Assembly (NCBI RefSeq): GCF_031851795.1
Contig: NZ_CP134696.1
Location: forward strand, 1,483,576 to 1,547,575
DNA from: Pontibacter sp. G13
GTDB taxonomy: Bacteria; Bacteroidota; Bacteroidia; J057
Direction: 5' to 3'
Length of the DNA stretch: 64,000 bases
Positions 34,783 through 43,009 of this stretch are shown in pieces (within the stretch, counting starts at the first letter, position 1; each line of letters starts with the position of its first letter). Position numbers and translations under genes: made by a program. The notes below the pieces were generated by a model. The model had not been told where the DNA came from, did no database searches, and saw only the letters and a program-made list of their open reading frames with translations.

Positions 34783-35469
34783 TTAGCTGTTTAGTATTTG
34801 GGTGATTTTTTCTTCTACGATAGGTAATCGTTCGTCTAACATTAATGGGTGGATATGTGCCATTAAGACTTCTTGCATTAAGCCTTTCTTGCCAATGATT
34901 TGTAATTCCGTTTTTAAAAAACTTATAATGCGTTCATCATCATTTGCAATTTCTTCTGCGATGTTTATACGGTTATCCAACACATAAACAATGTCTTCAA
35001 TATCATGACTGGTTCGATAATCTGATCCTCTATCCTTAAAAGCTTCAAATTTGGTGGCTAAATAACAAGGCGCCGATAATATGTTTATCTCTTGATCTTT
35101 TGCTTTTGCTGTCCACAGCTTTTCAAAACCAATTTTGTACCAACGGTTGGCCGGCCCCAGAGGACCATCTTCGGTAGCCATAATATCTACCGGAATATCT
35201 TTGTATTTGTAACTGCAAATGGCATGGCCATGAGGATCGGGATGAAAGCCTAGTGCTCCTAATTGTGCCTGTACCTTTTCCCAATGATGCAGGTTTACAA
35301 TATTCAAGGTCATATCAATATCTTGTGTAGGACGAATTTCATCGGCAGCTGGGTCGTCTGTATACAAACTTACCACAGCACCACCAACAAACACCATCTC
35401 CTGCTTAATCTCTTGAAGCGCCTCTGCTACTTCAGCTACTACGGCAATATTGATGGTTCTATTCTCCAA
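34783..35469 (-). CDS. Nucleotidyltransferase, probable toxin of a toxin/antitoxin-like pair
   Basis: A 228-residue protein with the minimal nucleotidyltransferase signature: a GG pair in MVFVGGAVVSLYTDD and, after a normal spacing, the D-x-D pair in TQDIDMTLNIV. HxxxIPVDIM and a helical C-terminal half follow. Enzymes of this type move a nucleotide onto protein or RNA, and include AbiEii/MNT toxins. It overlaps the upstream winged-helix gene by 11 bases and is followed after three bases by hsdR. The toxin role is inferred from the fold and pairing; the sequence does not prove it. Confidence 0.78.
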   Translation of the reverse strand: MENRTINIAVVAEVAEALQEIKQEMVFVGGAVVSLYTDDPAADEIRPTQDIDMTLNIVNLHHWEKVQAQLGALGFHPDPHGHAICSYKYKDIPVDIMATEDGPLGPANRWYKIGFEKLWTAKAKDQEINILSAPCYLATKFEAFKDRGSDYRTSHDIEDIVYVLDNRINIAEEIANDDERIISFLKTELQIIGKKGLMQEVLMAHIHPLMLDERLPIVEEKITQILNS

Positions 35470-35983
35470 GGGCTAATCGCATTTTTAGGTCTGCAATGGC
35501 TAATTCTTTTTCTCTTGCCCTGCCTACACGCACAGCATCTACCAAAGCCAACAATTCATGTAAATTAGCATCTTTTAGAGCAGCTTCAGGCACGGAGGGA
35601 TACAAAGGTACGATACTATGTCCTCTCACACTTCCTTTACCATAAGGCCAAACATATGCTTCTGTACTTTGAATTTGTTCCTTTAAAGGACTTGCTGAAT
35701 GCGATGTAGGTACACCTCGAACCACAGGTCCTGGTTTTTGAGGAAATACATAACGCAAACCATATTGTAAAAACTCAAACAAAGCCATTCGCATCACTGT
35801 TTTTCCGTTAGGTGCTAATAGCCCTGCGTATTTTGATCGATTTAATGATTTGCTTATCTCTGATTGGCTAATGCCCAATGCCTCGGCCAGTGGTTTTTGA
35901 AACCAAGGTTCGTTACCGTAACTCACTATTTTTAGTAGAATGACGATATCATGCGGGCTCATTATTTGCTGTTTCCCCTTCAT
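35459..35983 (-). CDS. Winged-helix regulator, probable antitoxin partner
   Basis: A 174-residue protein with an N-terminal winged helix-turn-helix (ILLKIVSYGNEPWFQKPLAEALGISQSEISKSLNRSKYAGLL). The middle has a conserved-looking GPVVRGVPTSHSASPL stretch with YVWPYGKGSVRGHSI, and the tail is helical. It overlaps the nucleotidyltransferase gene by 11 bases, the arrangement of AbiEi/AbiEii-like pairs. Two near-identical palindromes lie just upstream (35984-36009 and 36050-36075), suggesting autoregulation. A second possible start is Met8 at 35962, which would move the first palindrome off the coding start. Confidence 0.75.
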   Translation of the reverse strand: MKGKQQIMSPHDIVILLKIVSYGNEPWFQKPLAEALGISQSEISKSLNRSKYAGLLAPNGKTVMRMALFEFLQYGLRYVFPQKPGPVVRGVPTSHSASPLKEQIQSTEAYVWPYGKGSVRGHSIVPLYPSVPEAALKDANLHELLALVDAVRVGRAREKELAIADLKMRLALGE

Positions 35984-36009
35984 TTATTCCATATTCGAAT
36001 ATGCAATAT
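35984..36009 (-). promoter_or_regulatory. Palindromic operator-like site 1
   Basis: Contains the perfect 14-bp palindrome CATATTCGAATATG (35990-36003), extended by ATT/AAT with one mismatch. It touches the start codon of the winged-helix gene. It matches site 2 at 23 of 26 positions. Confidence 0.75.
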
Positions 36010-36049
36010 TACCTGTTTTGTGCTTGAAAACCAATTTTTTCAATGTGAT

Positions 36050-36075
36050 TTATTCCGTATTGGAATATGGAATAT
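36050..36075 (-). promoter_or_regulatory. Palindromic operator-like site 2
   Basis: Half-sites ATTCC-TATT and AATA-GGAAT in dyad symmetry, 66 bases from site 1 and 23 of 26 positions identical to it. It lies between the hsdS stop (36101) and the winged-helix gene, where that gene's promoter should be. Confidence 0.75.
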
Positions 36076-36100
36076 CAATACCCTTTCTTAACCCCATGCC

Positions 36101-37330
36101 CTAAAACACTTGATTGATTAAACTTTTTTGAAGGGATTGAGAACTCGAGATTTTATCTAAACAAGTCTTCTTACTAGCTTCTACCTGGTCTATTCTTTCC
36201 ATTATCTCAAGTTGAATGTTATAAGGTGGAACAGGTATTTTTAAATCATACACTTCATTTTTATTAAAATTTGCTTGATTTACAGCTCTTCTAGCTAATC
36301 CGAGAAATATCTCAGAAATCCGATAAAAATTAAAAAGATGCATAAGGTATTTATTATGCATCGATTCTTCATCACATCGCATCCTAAGTATGAAGGAGGC
36401 AAATGTGTAATCTCTTTGGTCATTCTCAGGTTGATTGAAAATTGCTGATTTACCAATGAGTTCAGCAGAATTTCTCCAGTTAAACAACACATCTCCAGAG
36501 TGTAAAGTCACTCGATCATTCATTTTAGCATAATTAATTGACCTTACAATGGAATAATCCAAATTCCCTTCTCTGTCGATCTCAGCAGTACTAATTATGG
36601 GAATTCCTTTGGGATTTTGATTACTAGGAATTGATATGGAAATACCATATTCAATATCAGGTACTACTTCCTTTATTGAAACTAATTTCCATGAATTATT
36701 AGGTAAAACAATGTCATCGGCACGATTAACTTTTTTACCATTCATAAATGCATTTAAGTATTCAATTTGCTTGATCCTTTCTATTTTTGATAATACAGTA
36801 CGTTCTTTCTCAATCACATCATCTATAGCCCAAAGTAATTTGGCCAGTTGGGCTTGTTGGTCTTTGGGAGGGAGGAGGAATTCGTAGTTGGCTAAATCTT
36901 TAAATTTAACTCTTGGCGAAAGACCACCTGCTGAATGTTTAACCGCATAATCAAAGAATTTCTCATTGTTTACAATAAACGGAAGTAACTCAGACATCAA
37001 TTTTTCATTTGCTCTAAATACGGTTATGTCTCCAGAACAAATTCCGCTAAATGATGCTTGAGCGGCTTTCTTTAAATAGGCTCTTCTTCTACCAAACAAG
37101 ACATCACCAATTGCAAACCTTTTAGTAAAAGTGGTTGACTCCTCCAGGGTCGCGGAATTCTTTAGGTGAATGTTTTCTGGCTCAATATGCTCCAAACCAA
37201 CCACATGCTCTATTCCATCAGCATGAGGGTTTTTTGATGACTCTTTAGGTTCAAAAACAACATCTCCGAATTTTACAGGAGTCCAATTGGTTTTATCAAT
37301 TGATAATTTTTCATCTATCATTGTTTCCAT
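36101..37330 (-). CDS. hsdS: Type I restriction-modification specificity subunit HsdS
   Basis: A 409-residue DNA-recognition subunit with the two-target-domain layout. The first target domain covers about 1-150 and ends in the conserved block YEFLLPPKDQQAQLAKLLWAIDDVIEKER, followed by the spacer helix. The second covers about 205-370 (NSWKLVSIKEVVPDIEYGISISIPS...) and ends with YDLKIPVPPYNIQLEIMERIDQVEASKKTC, the matching second helix. The start codon overlaps the hsdM stop by one base (TGATG). The target sequence cannot be predicted from this alone. Confidence 0.93.
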   Translation of the reverse strand: METMIDEKLSIDKTNWTPVKFGDVVFEPKESSKNPHADGIEHVVGLEHIEPENIHLKNSATLEESTTFTKRFAIGDVLFGRRRAYLKKAAQASFSGICSGDITVFRANEKLMSELLPFIVNNEKFFDYAVKHSAGGLSPRVKFKDLANYEFLLPPKDQQAQLAKLLWAIDDVIEKERTVLSKIERIKQIEYLNAFMNGKKVNRADDIVLPNNSWKLVSIKEVVPDIEYGISISIPSNQNPKGIPIISTAEIDREGNLDYSIVRSINYAKMNDRVTLHSGDVLFNWRNSAELIGKSAIFNQPENDQRDYTFASFILRMRCDEESMHNKYLMHLFNFYRISEIFLGLARRAVNQANFNKNEVYDLKIPVPPYNIQLEIMERIDQVEASKKTCLDKISSSQSLQKSLINQVF

Positions 37331-38796
37331 CAGTTTCCTAGTATTTCAAAAAGTTCATTCATTGATTCCTTTAACTTGGAACCTGATTCAATCCAGTTTT
37401 CATACGAATCTTCAAATGGTAGAATCTCACTTCCTCCTTCCTTTTTAGGTTGCACATATAAACTAATCGCCATGTTCCCTTTGTTATTCAACACCTCATC
37501 ATTACTCATTAGTGCCGCAAAGTTTTCTTGACTTTCGAACTTCTGATATGCTTTAAATATTTTGTCAATATGCTTTGATTCAAGAAAGCCCATAGTCTTT
37601 TCTTGCTTCACTTCATTTACCGCATTGATAAAAAGAATCTTTCCTTTTTTATCCGGAGACTTATTGGTTTTGGTAATCAATAAACAAGCTTCCATTGGTG
37701 AGTTGTAGAAAAGATTTGGTCCTAAGCCAATCACACACTCCACCAAATCCTCTTCAATCATCTTTCTTCGCATTTCTGCTTCAGAATCTCTAAAGAGTAC
37801 ACCATGCGGCCAAAGTGAAATAGAACGTCCGTTGTCGGTATCTAAACTCTTTTGAATATGCTGCTGAAAAGCATAATCGGCACAACCTTGTGGTGGTACT
37901 CCCCATAGATTACGTCCGTAAGGGTCATTGGTAAAAGCTTTTTGGTCCCAAGCTTTAATAGAATAAGGAGGATTGGCCAAAATCACATTAAACTTCTTTA
38001 GCTCATCATGATGCAAAAAAGCAGGATTGGCTAAGGTATCGCCACGTACAATACTAAACTCCTCAATACCGTGCATAAACATGTTCATACGTGCAATGGC
38101 AGAGGTAATGAGGTTAATTTCTTGTCCGTATAGTTTCAACGTACGGTATTCCTTACCTTCATCCTTTAAATGCAAAGCACAGTTCAATAACAAACCACCA
38201 GAACCACAGGTAGGATCATATACCGATTCACCTGGTTGAGGGTCCATGATTTTGGTCATAAGCGTTACTACTGTTCTGTTCGTATAAAACTCTGCTGCAG
38301 TGTGCCCGCTATCATCTGCAAACTCTTTAATGAGGTATTCGTAGGCGTTTCCTAGTTTATCATCAGGTATATTGCTTAAGCTCAGTTTGTGTTGCGAGTA
38401 ATGCTCAATAAGATTAGTGAGCGTTTCGTCACTCAGACGATTTTTGTTGGTCCAAGAAGCATCACCAAAAATTCCATATAAGGTATCTGGATTAGCCTTT
38501 TCAATAGCACGCATGGCATCTTGTAAGGCCACCCCTACATTTACGGTTGTTTCTCTTACATCTTTCCAATGCGCACCTTCAGGCACTTGAAAATGGTGGT
38601 GCTCTGCAAATGCAGCATATTCCATATCGCCATCACTTTCCGTTAAGGCATTTTCAAACTCTTCATCGTATACATCACAGATACGCTTGAAGAATAGTAA
38701 TGGAAAAATATACTGCTTATAATCTCCTGCGTCTATGGTGCCACGCAATTGGGTAGCTGCCCCCCAGAGGTATTTTTCTAATTCTTTTTGGGTCAT
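37330..38796 (-). CDS. hsdM: Type I DNA methyltransferase subunit HsdM (second copy)
   Basis: A 488-residue N6-adenine methyltransferase subunit. The N-terminal helical HsdM domain (YLWGAATQLRGTIDAGDYKQYIFPLLFFKRICDVYDEE) is followed by the SAM-binding motif I (VYDPTCGSGGLLL) and the catalytic NPPY motif (VILANPPYSIKAWDQ). Length is normal and no damage is seen. It follows the first hsdM after a single base and precedes hsdS with a one-base overlap. It is clearly related to, but well diverged from, the copy before it. Confidence 0.94.
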   Translation of the reverse strand: MTQKELEKYLWGAATQLRGTIDAGDYKQYIFPLLFFKRICDVYDEEFENALTESDGDMEYAAFAEHHHFQVPEGAHWKDVRETTVNVGVALQDAMRAIEKANPDTLYGIFGDASWTNKNRLSDETLTNLIEHYSQHKLSLSNIPDDKLGNAYEYLIKEFADDSGHTAAEFYTNRTVVTLMTKIMDPQPGESVYDPTCGSGGLLLNCALHLKDEGKEYRTLKLYGQEINLITSAIARMNMFMHGIEEFSIVRGDTLANPAFLHHDELKKFNVILANPPYSIKAWDQKAFTNDPYGRNLWGVPPQGCADYAFQQHIQKSLDTDNGRSISLWPHGVLFRDSEAEMRRKMIEEDLVECVIGLGPNLFYNSPMEACLLITKTNKSPDKKGKILFINAVNEVKQEKTMGFLESKHIDKIFKAYQKFESQENFAALMSNDEVLNNKGNMAISLYVQPKKEGGSEILPFEDSYENWIESGSKLKESMNELFEILGN

Positions 38797-38797
38797 A

Positions 38798-40279
38798 CTA
38801 TATAAATTCCTTTAGAATCATTTTGAACTTTTCTTCAGCTTCCAAACTATCGTTCCAAGCTTGTTTCAAATCCGCTAATGCCTCCTCCACACTTGGTAGA
38901 TTGTCCTCAATAATCTTCTCTACATACAAAGGGATATTGAGGTTGAAATCGTTTTCTACTAAATCCGCTTTAGAAGCTACCTTTACATAGTTCTCCACAT
39001 CTTCAAAAGCATTGTACCAATCAAAAATTTGATTCACATGCTCTGGTTTGAGGTGGTTCTGCGCTCTACCCACACGTATCTGGTCTGAAGCATCAATAAA
39101 TAAGACTTTCTCTTTTTTGCTAGCTTCTTTTTCTTTTTTGAAGACCATTACGCAAGCTGCTAGTTGTGTGCCGTAAAAGATATTGGGACCTAGACCTATT
39201 ACCGCCTCTAGTATATCTTGCTCTAGTAAAGCTTTTCTAATTTTTCCCTCAGCGCCTTTTCTAAACAATGCTCCATGCGGTAGCACTACCGTCATTCTTC
39301 CAGAATCGTTCATGGATTTAATCATGTGCTGTACCCAAGCCATGTCACCGTTCCCTTTAGGTGGAACACCAGCAATATTTCTTCCATAAGGATCATTGGT
39401 CCAGTTTTCGGCTCCCCATTCTTTTAGCGAGAAAGGCGGGTTTGCAATCACACAATCAAACGTTTTCAATCCATCTGCCTCAAAAAAGGCAGGATTTCTA
39501 AGGGTGTCTCCTCGTTGAATTTGAAAGTCTTCAATTCCGTGTAAGAACATGTTCATTCTGGCAATGGAGCTTGAAGTCAAATTCTTCTCTTGCCCAAAAA
39601 GCTTTAGTGTCCTATAATCTTCCTTGGCATCTTTTAAATGATCTACGCATTCCAGTAGCATTCCACCAGTACCGCAAGCAGGATCATAAATAGTTTCCCC
39701 CTCATGAGGGTCAAGGATTAGCCCTAACAAATGAACTACTGAACGCGGGGTATAAAATTCTCCTGCTTTTTTATTGGTTAAATCTGCAAAATGCTTGATT
39801 AAGTATTCGTAAGAATTACCAAGCAGGTCAGCATCTACATTGCTATTGCATAAATCATATTGAGAGAAATGCTCGATTAGGTCAACCAGCAATCTATCCG
39901 ATAACTTATTCTTATTGCTCCATTGTGCATCTCCAAAAATGCCATACAAGAATTCTTGATTTGCTTGTTCAATTCCTCTTAGGGCTTGTTCAATAGCTAA
40001 CCCCATATTGGTTGTTGTCTCACGCACATCTTTCCAATGGCACTCCTCTGGAATAACAAAGCGGTGAAATTCTGGAAGATTGGCGTATTCTACATCTCCA
40101 TCAGATTCCTCCAGCGCCATCTGATACTCTTCATCGTATACATCCGATATTCTTTTAAAGAAAAGTAATGGAAAAATGTACACCTTAAAATCCGAAGCGT
40201 CTACTGGACCTTTTAGAATCCAGGCAGCCTTGGAGAGGTATTGCTCTAATTGTGATAATGTAATTTTTTCTTTTTTCAT
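38798..40279 (-). CDS. hsdM: Type I DNA methyltransferase subunit HsdM (first copy)
   Basis: A 493-residue HsdM. The same N-terminal domain (YLSKAAWILKGPVDASDFKVYIFPLLFFKRISDVYDEE) is followed by motif I (IYDPACGTGGMLL) and motif IV with a Phe variant (VIANPPFSLKEWGAENW). NPPF is a normal alternative to NPPY in this family. The open frame extends 11 codons upstream, but the ATG at 40279 (MKKEKITLSQLEQYL) matches the family and sits four bases after the stop of the disrupted regulator. Both HsdM copies look intact, so the locus could build an M1-M2-S complex or one copy may be redundant. Confidence 0.93.
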   Translation of the reverse strand: MKKEKITLSQLEQYLSKAAWILKGPVDASDFKVYIFPLLFFKRISDVYDEEYQMALEESDGDVEYANLPEFHRFVIPEECHWKDVRETTTNMGLAIEQALRGIEQANQEFLYGIFGDAQWSNKNKLSDRLLVDLIEHFSQYDLCNSNVDADLLGNSYEYLIKHFADLTNKKAGEFYTPRSVVHLLGLILDPHEGETIYDPACGTGGMLLECVDHLKDAKEDYRTLKLFGQEKNLTSSSIARMNMFLHGIEDFQIQRGDTLRNPAFFEADGLKTFDCVIANPPFSLKEWGAENWTNDPYGRNIAGVPPKGNGDMAWVQHMIKSMNDSGRMTVVLPHGALFRKGAEGKIRKALLEQDILEAVIGLGPNIFYGTQLAACVMVFKKEKEASKKEKVLFIDASDQIRVGRAQNHLKPEHVNQIFDWYNAFEDVENYVKVASKADLVENDFNLNIPLYVEKIIEDNLPSVEEALADLKQAWNDSLEAEEKFKMILKEFI

Positions 40280-40283
40280 TGTC

Positions 40284-40472
40284 TTATGTCGGCATAATAA
40301 ATTCACGCACATTTACCTCTAGAATACGTGCGATTTCATTCAGTACTTCCAAGCGCGGCTGGTGTCTATTTTGTACATCAGCATTCACCAAGTTGTAGCT
40401 CTTTCTTAGTTTTTCAGCTAAAAAAGTCTGCTAGATTCCTTTTTCTTCTAGTACTTTTCTTAATTCTGTCAT
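40284..40472 (-). pseudogene. XRE-type helix-turn-helix regulator interrupted by an amber codon
   Basis: Translating 40472 down to 40284 gives a 62-codon XRE-like protein: MTELRKVLEEKGI, then TAG at 40433-40431 (codon 14), then QTFLAEKLRKSYNLVNADVQ and RLEVLNEIARILEVNVREFIMPT. The part after the stop is a typical lambda-repressor-type HTH, and family members normally have Lys at the stop position (one base from AAG to TAG). It lies directly before the first hsdM with a four-base gap, where such leader regulators commonly control restriction operons. As written it cannot make a complete domain unless the amber codon is read through. Confidence 0.8.
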
Positions 40473-40857
40473 TTAGTTTCAGAATTGGAAAGGATAAATT
40501 TAAGAATTTAGATTTAATATATCGTATTTCGTGATTTAAAACGCTTGAAATACCTAGTAGGATGGTGTTGGGGAAGTGAAAGCTCGTTTGCTGCGGAGAC
40601 ACTGAGCAGAAAATTTGCTTGAACATGGGATTGGGTTTTTACTGGAATGGCATACAACGGTTTGGCTATATGCAGTGCCACGTAAGGCATTGTGTAATAG
40701 GTTTTGTTAGCCACCGCTTTATTTATTCCTATTTGAAGGACTCCATCCCCCCTACCCCTACATAGGCTCATACTTCAACACCACCTCATCCTCCAATTCC
40801 TAATCTTCACTCAAAAGCGGCAGATTTTCCCTCTGAAAAAATGAGGGGATTGAGAAT
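40473..40857. other. Intergenic region upstream of the hsd operon
   Basis: 385 bases, very AT-rich near 40480-40560 where the hsd promoter should lie; no clear TAnnTTTG box was found. The part 40645-40725 contains GCATACAACGGTTTGGCTAT, a later GGCATTGTGTAATAGG and TTGTTAGCC. This reminds me of one arm of a Bacteroidota intergenic cassette element, but the matching second arm is missing. No gene is supported. Confidence 0.4.
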
Positions 40858-41856
40858 TCATTCTTCCTCTTTTATGAGGATGCCATGCTTGAGGCAATAC
40901 GCCTCGATCTTATCACTATCCTTCAAGAAAGGATCACAAAATTTCCCAAATGCCTCTTCTTCATATTTGAGTTGCCGACCTTCCACATCGAGTAGTTGGG
41001 CTGAGAAATCCAGAAACTCTCGGAAGCCTTCATTCACATGGCAGATCTTGTCCATCGTGGTTGGGTCCAGGTCGCGATAGGATGCGGGAAACAAGATCTC
41101 AGAGGTGAATACGTCTGCACTCAGCTGAATAACGCCAATTCCGAAGGAGCGATTGAGGCGCTCCAATTCCGGCAAGATGCTGGAAGCAAAGTCAAAGGCG
41201 ACCAAATAGCCGAAATTGGCCCAGCTGGAATTGGAGACTGCCTGAAAGTAATATTGCTTGAGTTCGGAATCTGTTTGGATTTCCTTCTTGATTTCGTAGG
41301 AAGAAAGATTGAGGAGGCTGGAAGGATCGGTAGACTTTAGAAACTTGCGGGAGCTTTTGTGCTTGAGGTCCAGAAACTGAACACCCACCATATCCGGATG
41401 AATCCACTTCTGGTTGCGATCCCGGCTGTTTCTCGACGTCTCGTGCAGAATGGTTTTGGACTTGATCTCCCGAGTTTCCAAAAAGGAACTGAGCAAGAGA
41501 TGCAGGTCTCTTTCCTTGTAGGAGGGTAGCGATTGAGGCTTTATTCCGTTTTTCTCTGCTTCCCCTAAATCTGATTCTCCGCTACTGACTTTCTCGCTGA
41601 TTTCCTTGTTTTGTGTGAGGTAGTATCTCAACTTCTTGTCACTTCCTTTAAATCGAGAAACTCTACTATCCTTGTTTCGAATAAATTCTCCCAATAATGC
41701 AGAAACGGTAGCCATTGGGGTTTTGGCTAATCCGAAATCATAATACCCGTTCGCCATTATATGATCAAAGACCTGCTTGTAGGTCATCGGATTGTTGGTA
41801 TCCTGCAGGGATCTCAGCGCAGCTTCTTTGATGGTTTTGGGTTGTGGAATGGCCAT
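40858..41856 (-). CDS. HARE-HTH plus PD-(D/E)xK-like protein (HrgA/COG2958 type)
   Basis: A 332-residue protein. The N terminus is a HARE-HTH/HB1 winged helix (TIKEAALRSLQDTNNPMTYKQVFDHIMANGYYDFGLAKTPMATVSALLGEFIRNKDSRV), a domain found in restriction and chromatin proteins. The middle to C-terminal part has a nuclease-like pattern: HPDMVGVQFLDL, then LSSYEIKKEIQTD with an ExK motif, then ASSILPELERLNRSFGIGVIQL. This is the arrangement of HrgA-type proteins associated with restriction systems. It lies upstream of the hsd operon on the same strand but with a 385-base gap, so it has its own promoter. Confidence 0.78.
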   Translation of the reverse strand: MAIPQPKTIKEAALRSLQDTNNPMTYKQVFDHIMANGYYDFGLAKTPMATVSALLGEFIRNKDSRVSRFKGSDKKLRYYLTQNKEISEKVSSGESDLGEAEKNGIKPQSLPSYKERDLHLLLSSFLETREIKSKTILHETSRNSRDRNQKWIHPDMVGVQFLDLKHKSSRKFLKSTDPSSLLNLSSYEIKKEIQTDSELKQYYFQAVSNSSWANFGYLVAFDFASSILPELERLNRSFGIGVIQLSADVFTSEILFPASYRDLDPTTMDKICHVNEGFREFLDFSAQLLDVEGRQLKYEEEAFGKFCDPFLKDSDKIEAYCLKHGILIKEEE

Positions 41857-42063
41857 TGGGCTTTAAATTAATTCGGTCATAAAAATAGAAAGAATATCAG
41901 TTTAATTCTACGCTTCGACACATTCTGACCTTCGCCATGTGAAGGGGGTTCCACTCCCAGGCATGGGGATGCGCGCATACAGTGCATGGGATTGGTGTTC
42001 GAGAAGATTTGGGAGGGTCTTTGAAGGTTGGGGTTTGGGATCGGGGTTTGAGCTTGGAGGGAG

Positions 42064-42560
42064 GATGCCCTGCGGGCGCCCAACTAAGGTGTCGTCCCGA
42101 ACGCACATGGCCATGGCCTATGCGATGGCGGGCGATTCAGGATCTGGGGAGCTAGCCGGGCATACGTTTCTGCCAAGATTCTGAATAAATCTCCGGCGCA
42201 CGGGGCAATCCTTCGGATTTTTCAGAATGACATGTGGGGAGGGGCTGGGCATGCATGCGCGGGCTTGGGCCGGGCTTTGAAAAACCCGTCTGTGGGATGT
42301 CGTCCTTACAGGACTTGGAGGGATGATGCCCTGGGGGCGCCCAACCAAGGTGTCATCCTGAACGCACATGGCCATGGCCTATGCGATGGCGGGCGATTCA
42401 GGATCTGGGGAGCAGGCCGGGCATACGTTTCTGCCAAGATTCTGAATAAATCTCCGGCGCACGGGGCAATCCTTCGGATTTTTCAGAATGACATGTGGGT
42501 GGGGGGTTGGGCATGCATGCGCGGGCTTGAGGCCGGGCTTTGAAAAACCCGGCTGTGGGA
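42064..42560. repeat. Mosaic of repeat modules B and A, right side of the defence block
   Basis: In order: module B (42076-42237), module A (42272), module B (42338-42498), module A (42535). Copies are nearly identical to those at 28.1-30.6 kb. The whole gap 41857-43354 lacks a supported gene; ORFs in it follow the high GC of the repeats. Part of module C appears inverted at about 42776-42852. Confidence 0.88.
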
Positions 42561-42627
42561 TGTCGTCCCTACAGGACTTGGAGGGATGATGCCCCGAAGA
42601 AAAAGGCCCGCGGGGCAGCTAGGATGC

Positions 42628-42673
42628 TCCTTTTCAGTAGGGAGCCCATGAAAGGCTCCCCTACTGAAAAGGA
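42628..42673. repeat. Long inverted repeat (19/20-base arms)
   Basis: The left arm 42628-42646 and right arm 42654-42673 are reverse complements except for one extra G in the right arm; the loop is seven bases (CATGAAA). The arms read TCCTTTTCAGTAGG-GAGCC. There is no T tract, so it is not a standard terminator. Confidence 0.88.
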
Positions 42674-43009
42674 CAAGTCTCGGCAGGCACGAGGCTTGAG
42701 ATCCCGCATAAATTTCCCCACCCGCAGGTGCCACCGCGTCGAAATTTTGCGGGATGAGGCATTTTTTTTGTTTGGCATTCATGCAGGCGCTCAGGAGATC
42801 CCCGATCGGCGCCTTCGCGGCAAGCCGAGGCCATTGCCGTTGGGAATGACGGGATGGGTTTAGATAGATTGGCCAAAAGCCCATTTACAGATGCAGTATC
42901 CGAGCAAAAGATCCTATTTGTGCGCTGAGGTTTTGGTTGGAGCCAGGGAAGGAAATGTGAGATTGGTATGCCCAAATGAGCATTTTCTGACGCAGGAACC
43001 GGGCAAAAG

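Noticed and set aside
41877-42975. Many overlapping open frames of 65-135 codons on both strands
   Set aside because: They follow the GC-rich repeat modules; the same peptides recur wherever module A or B occurs.
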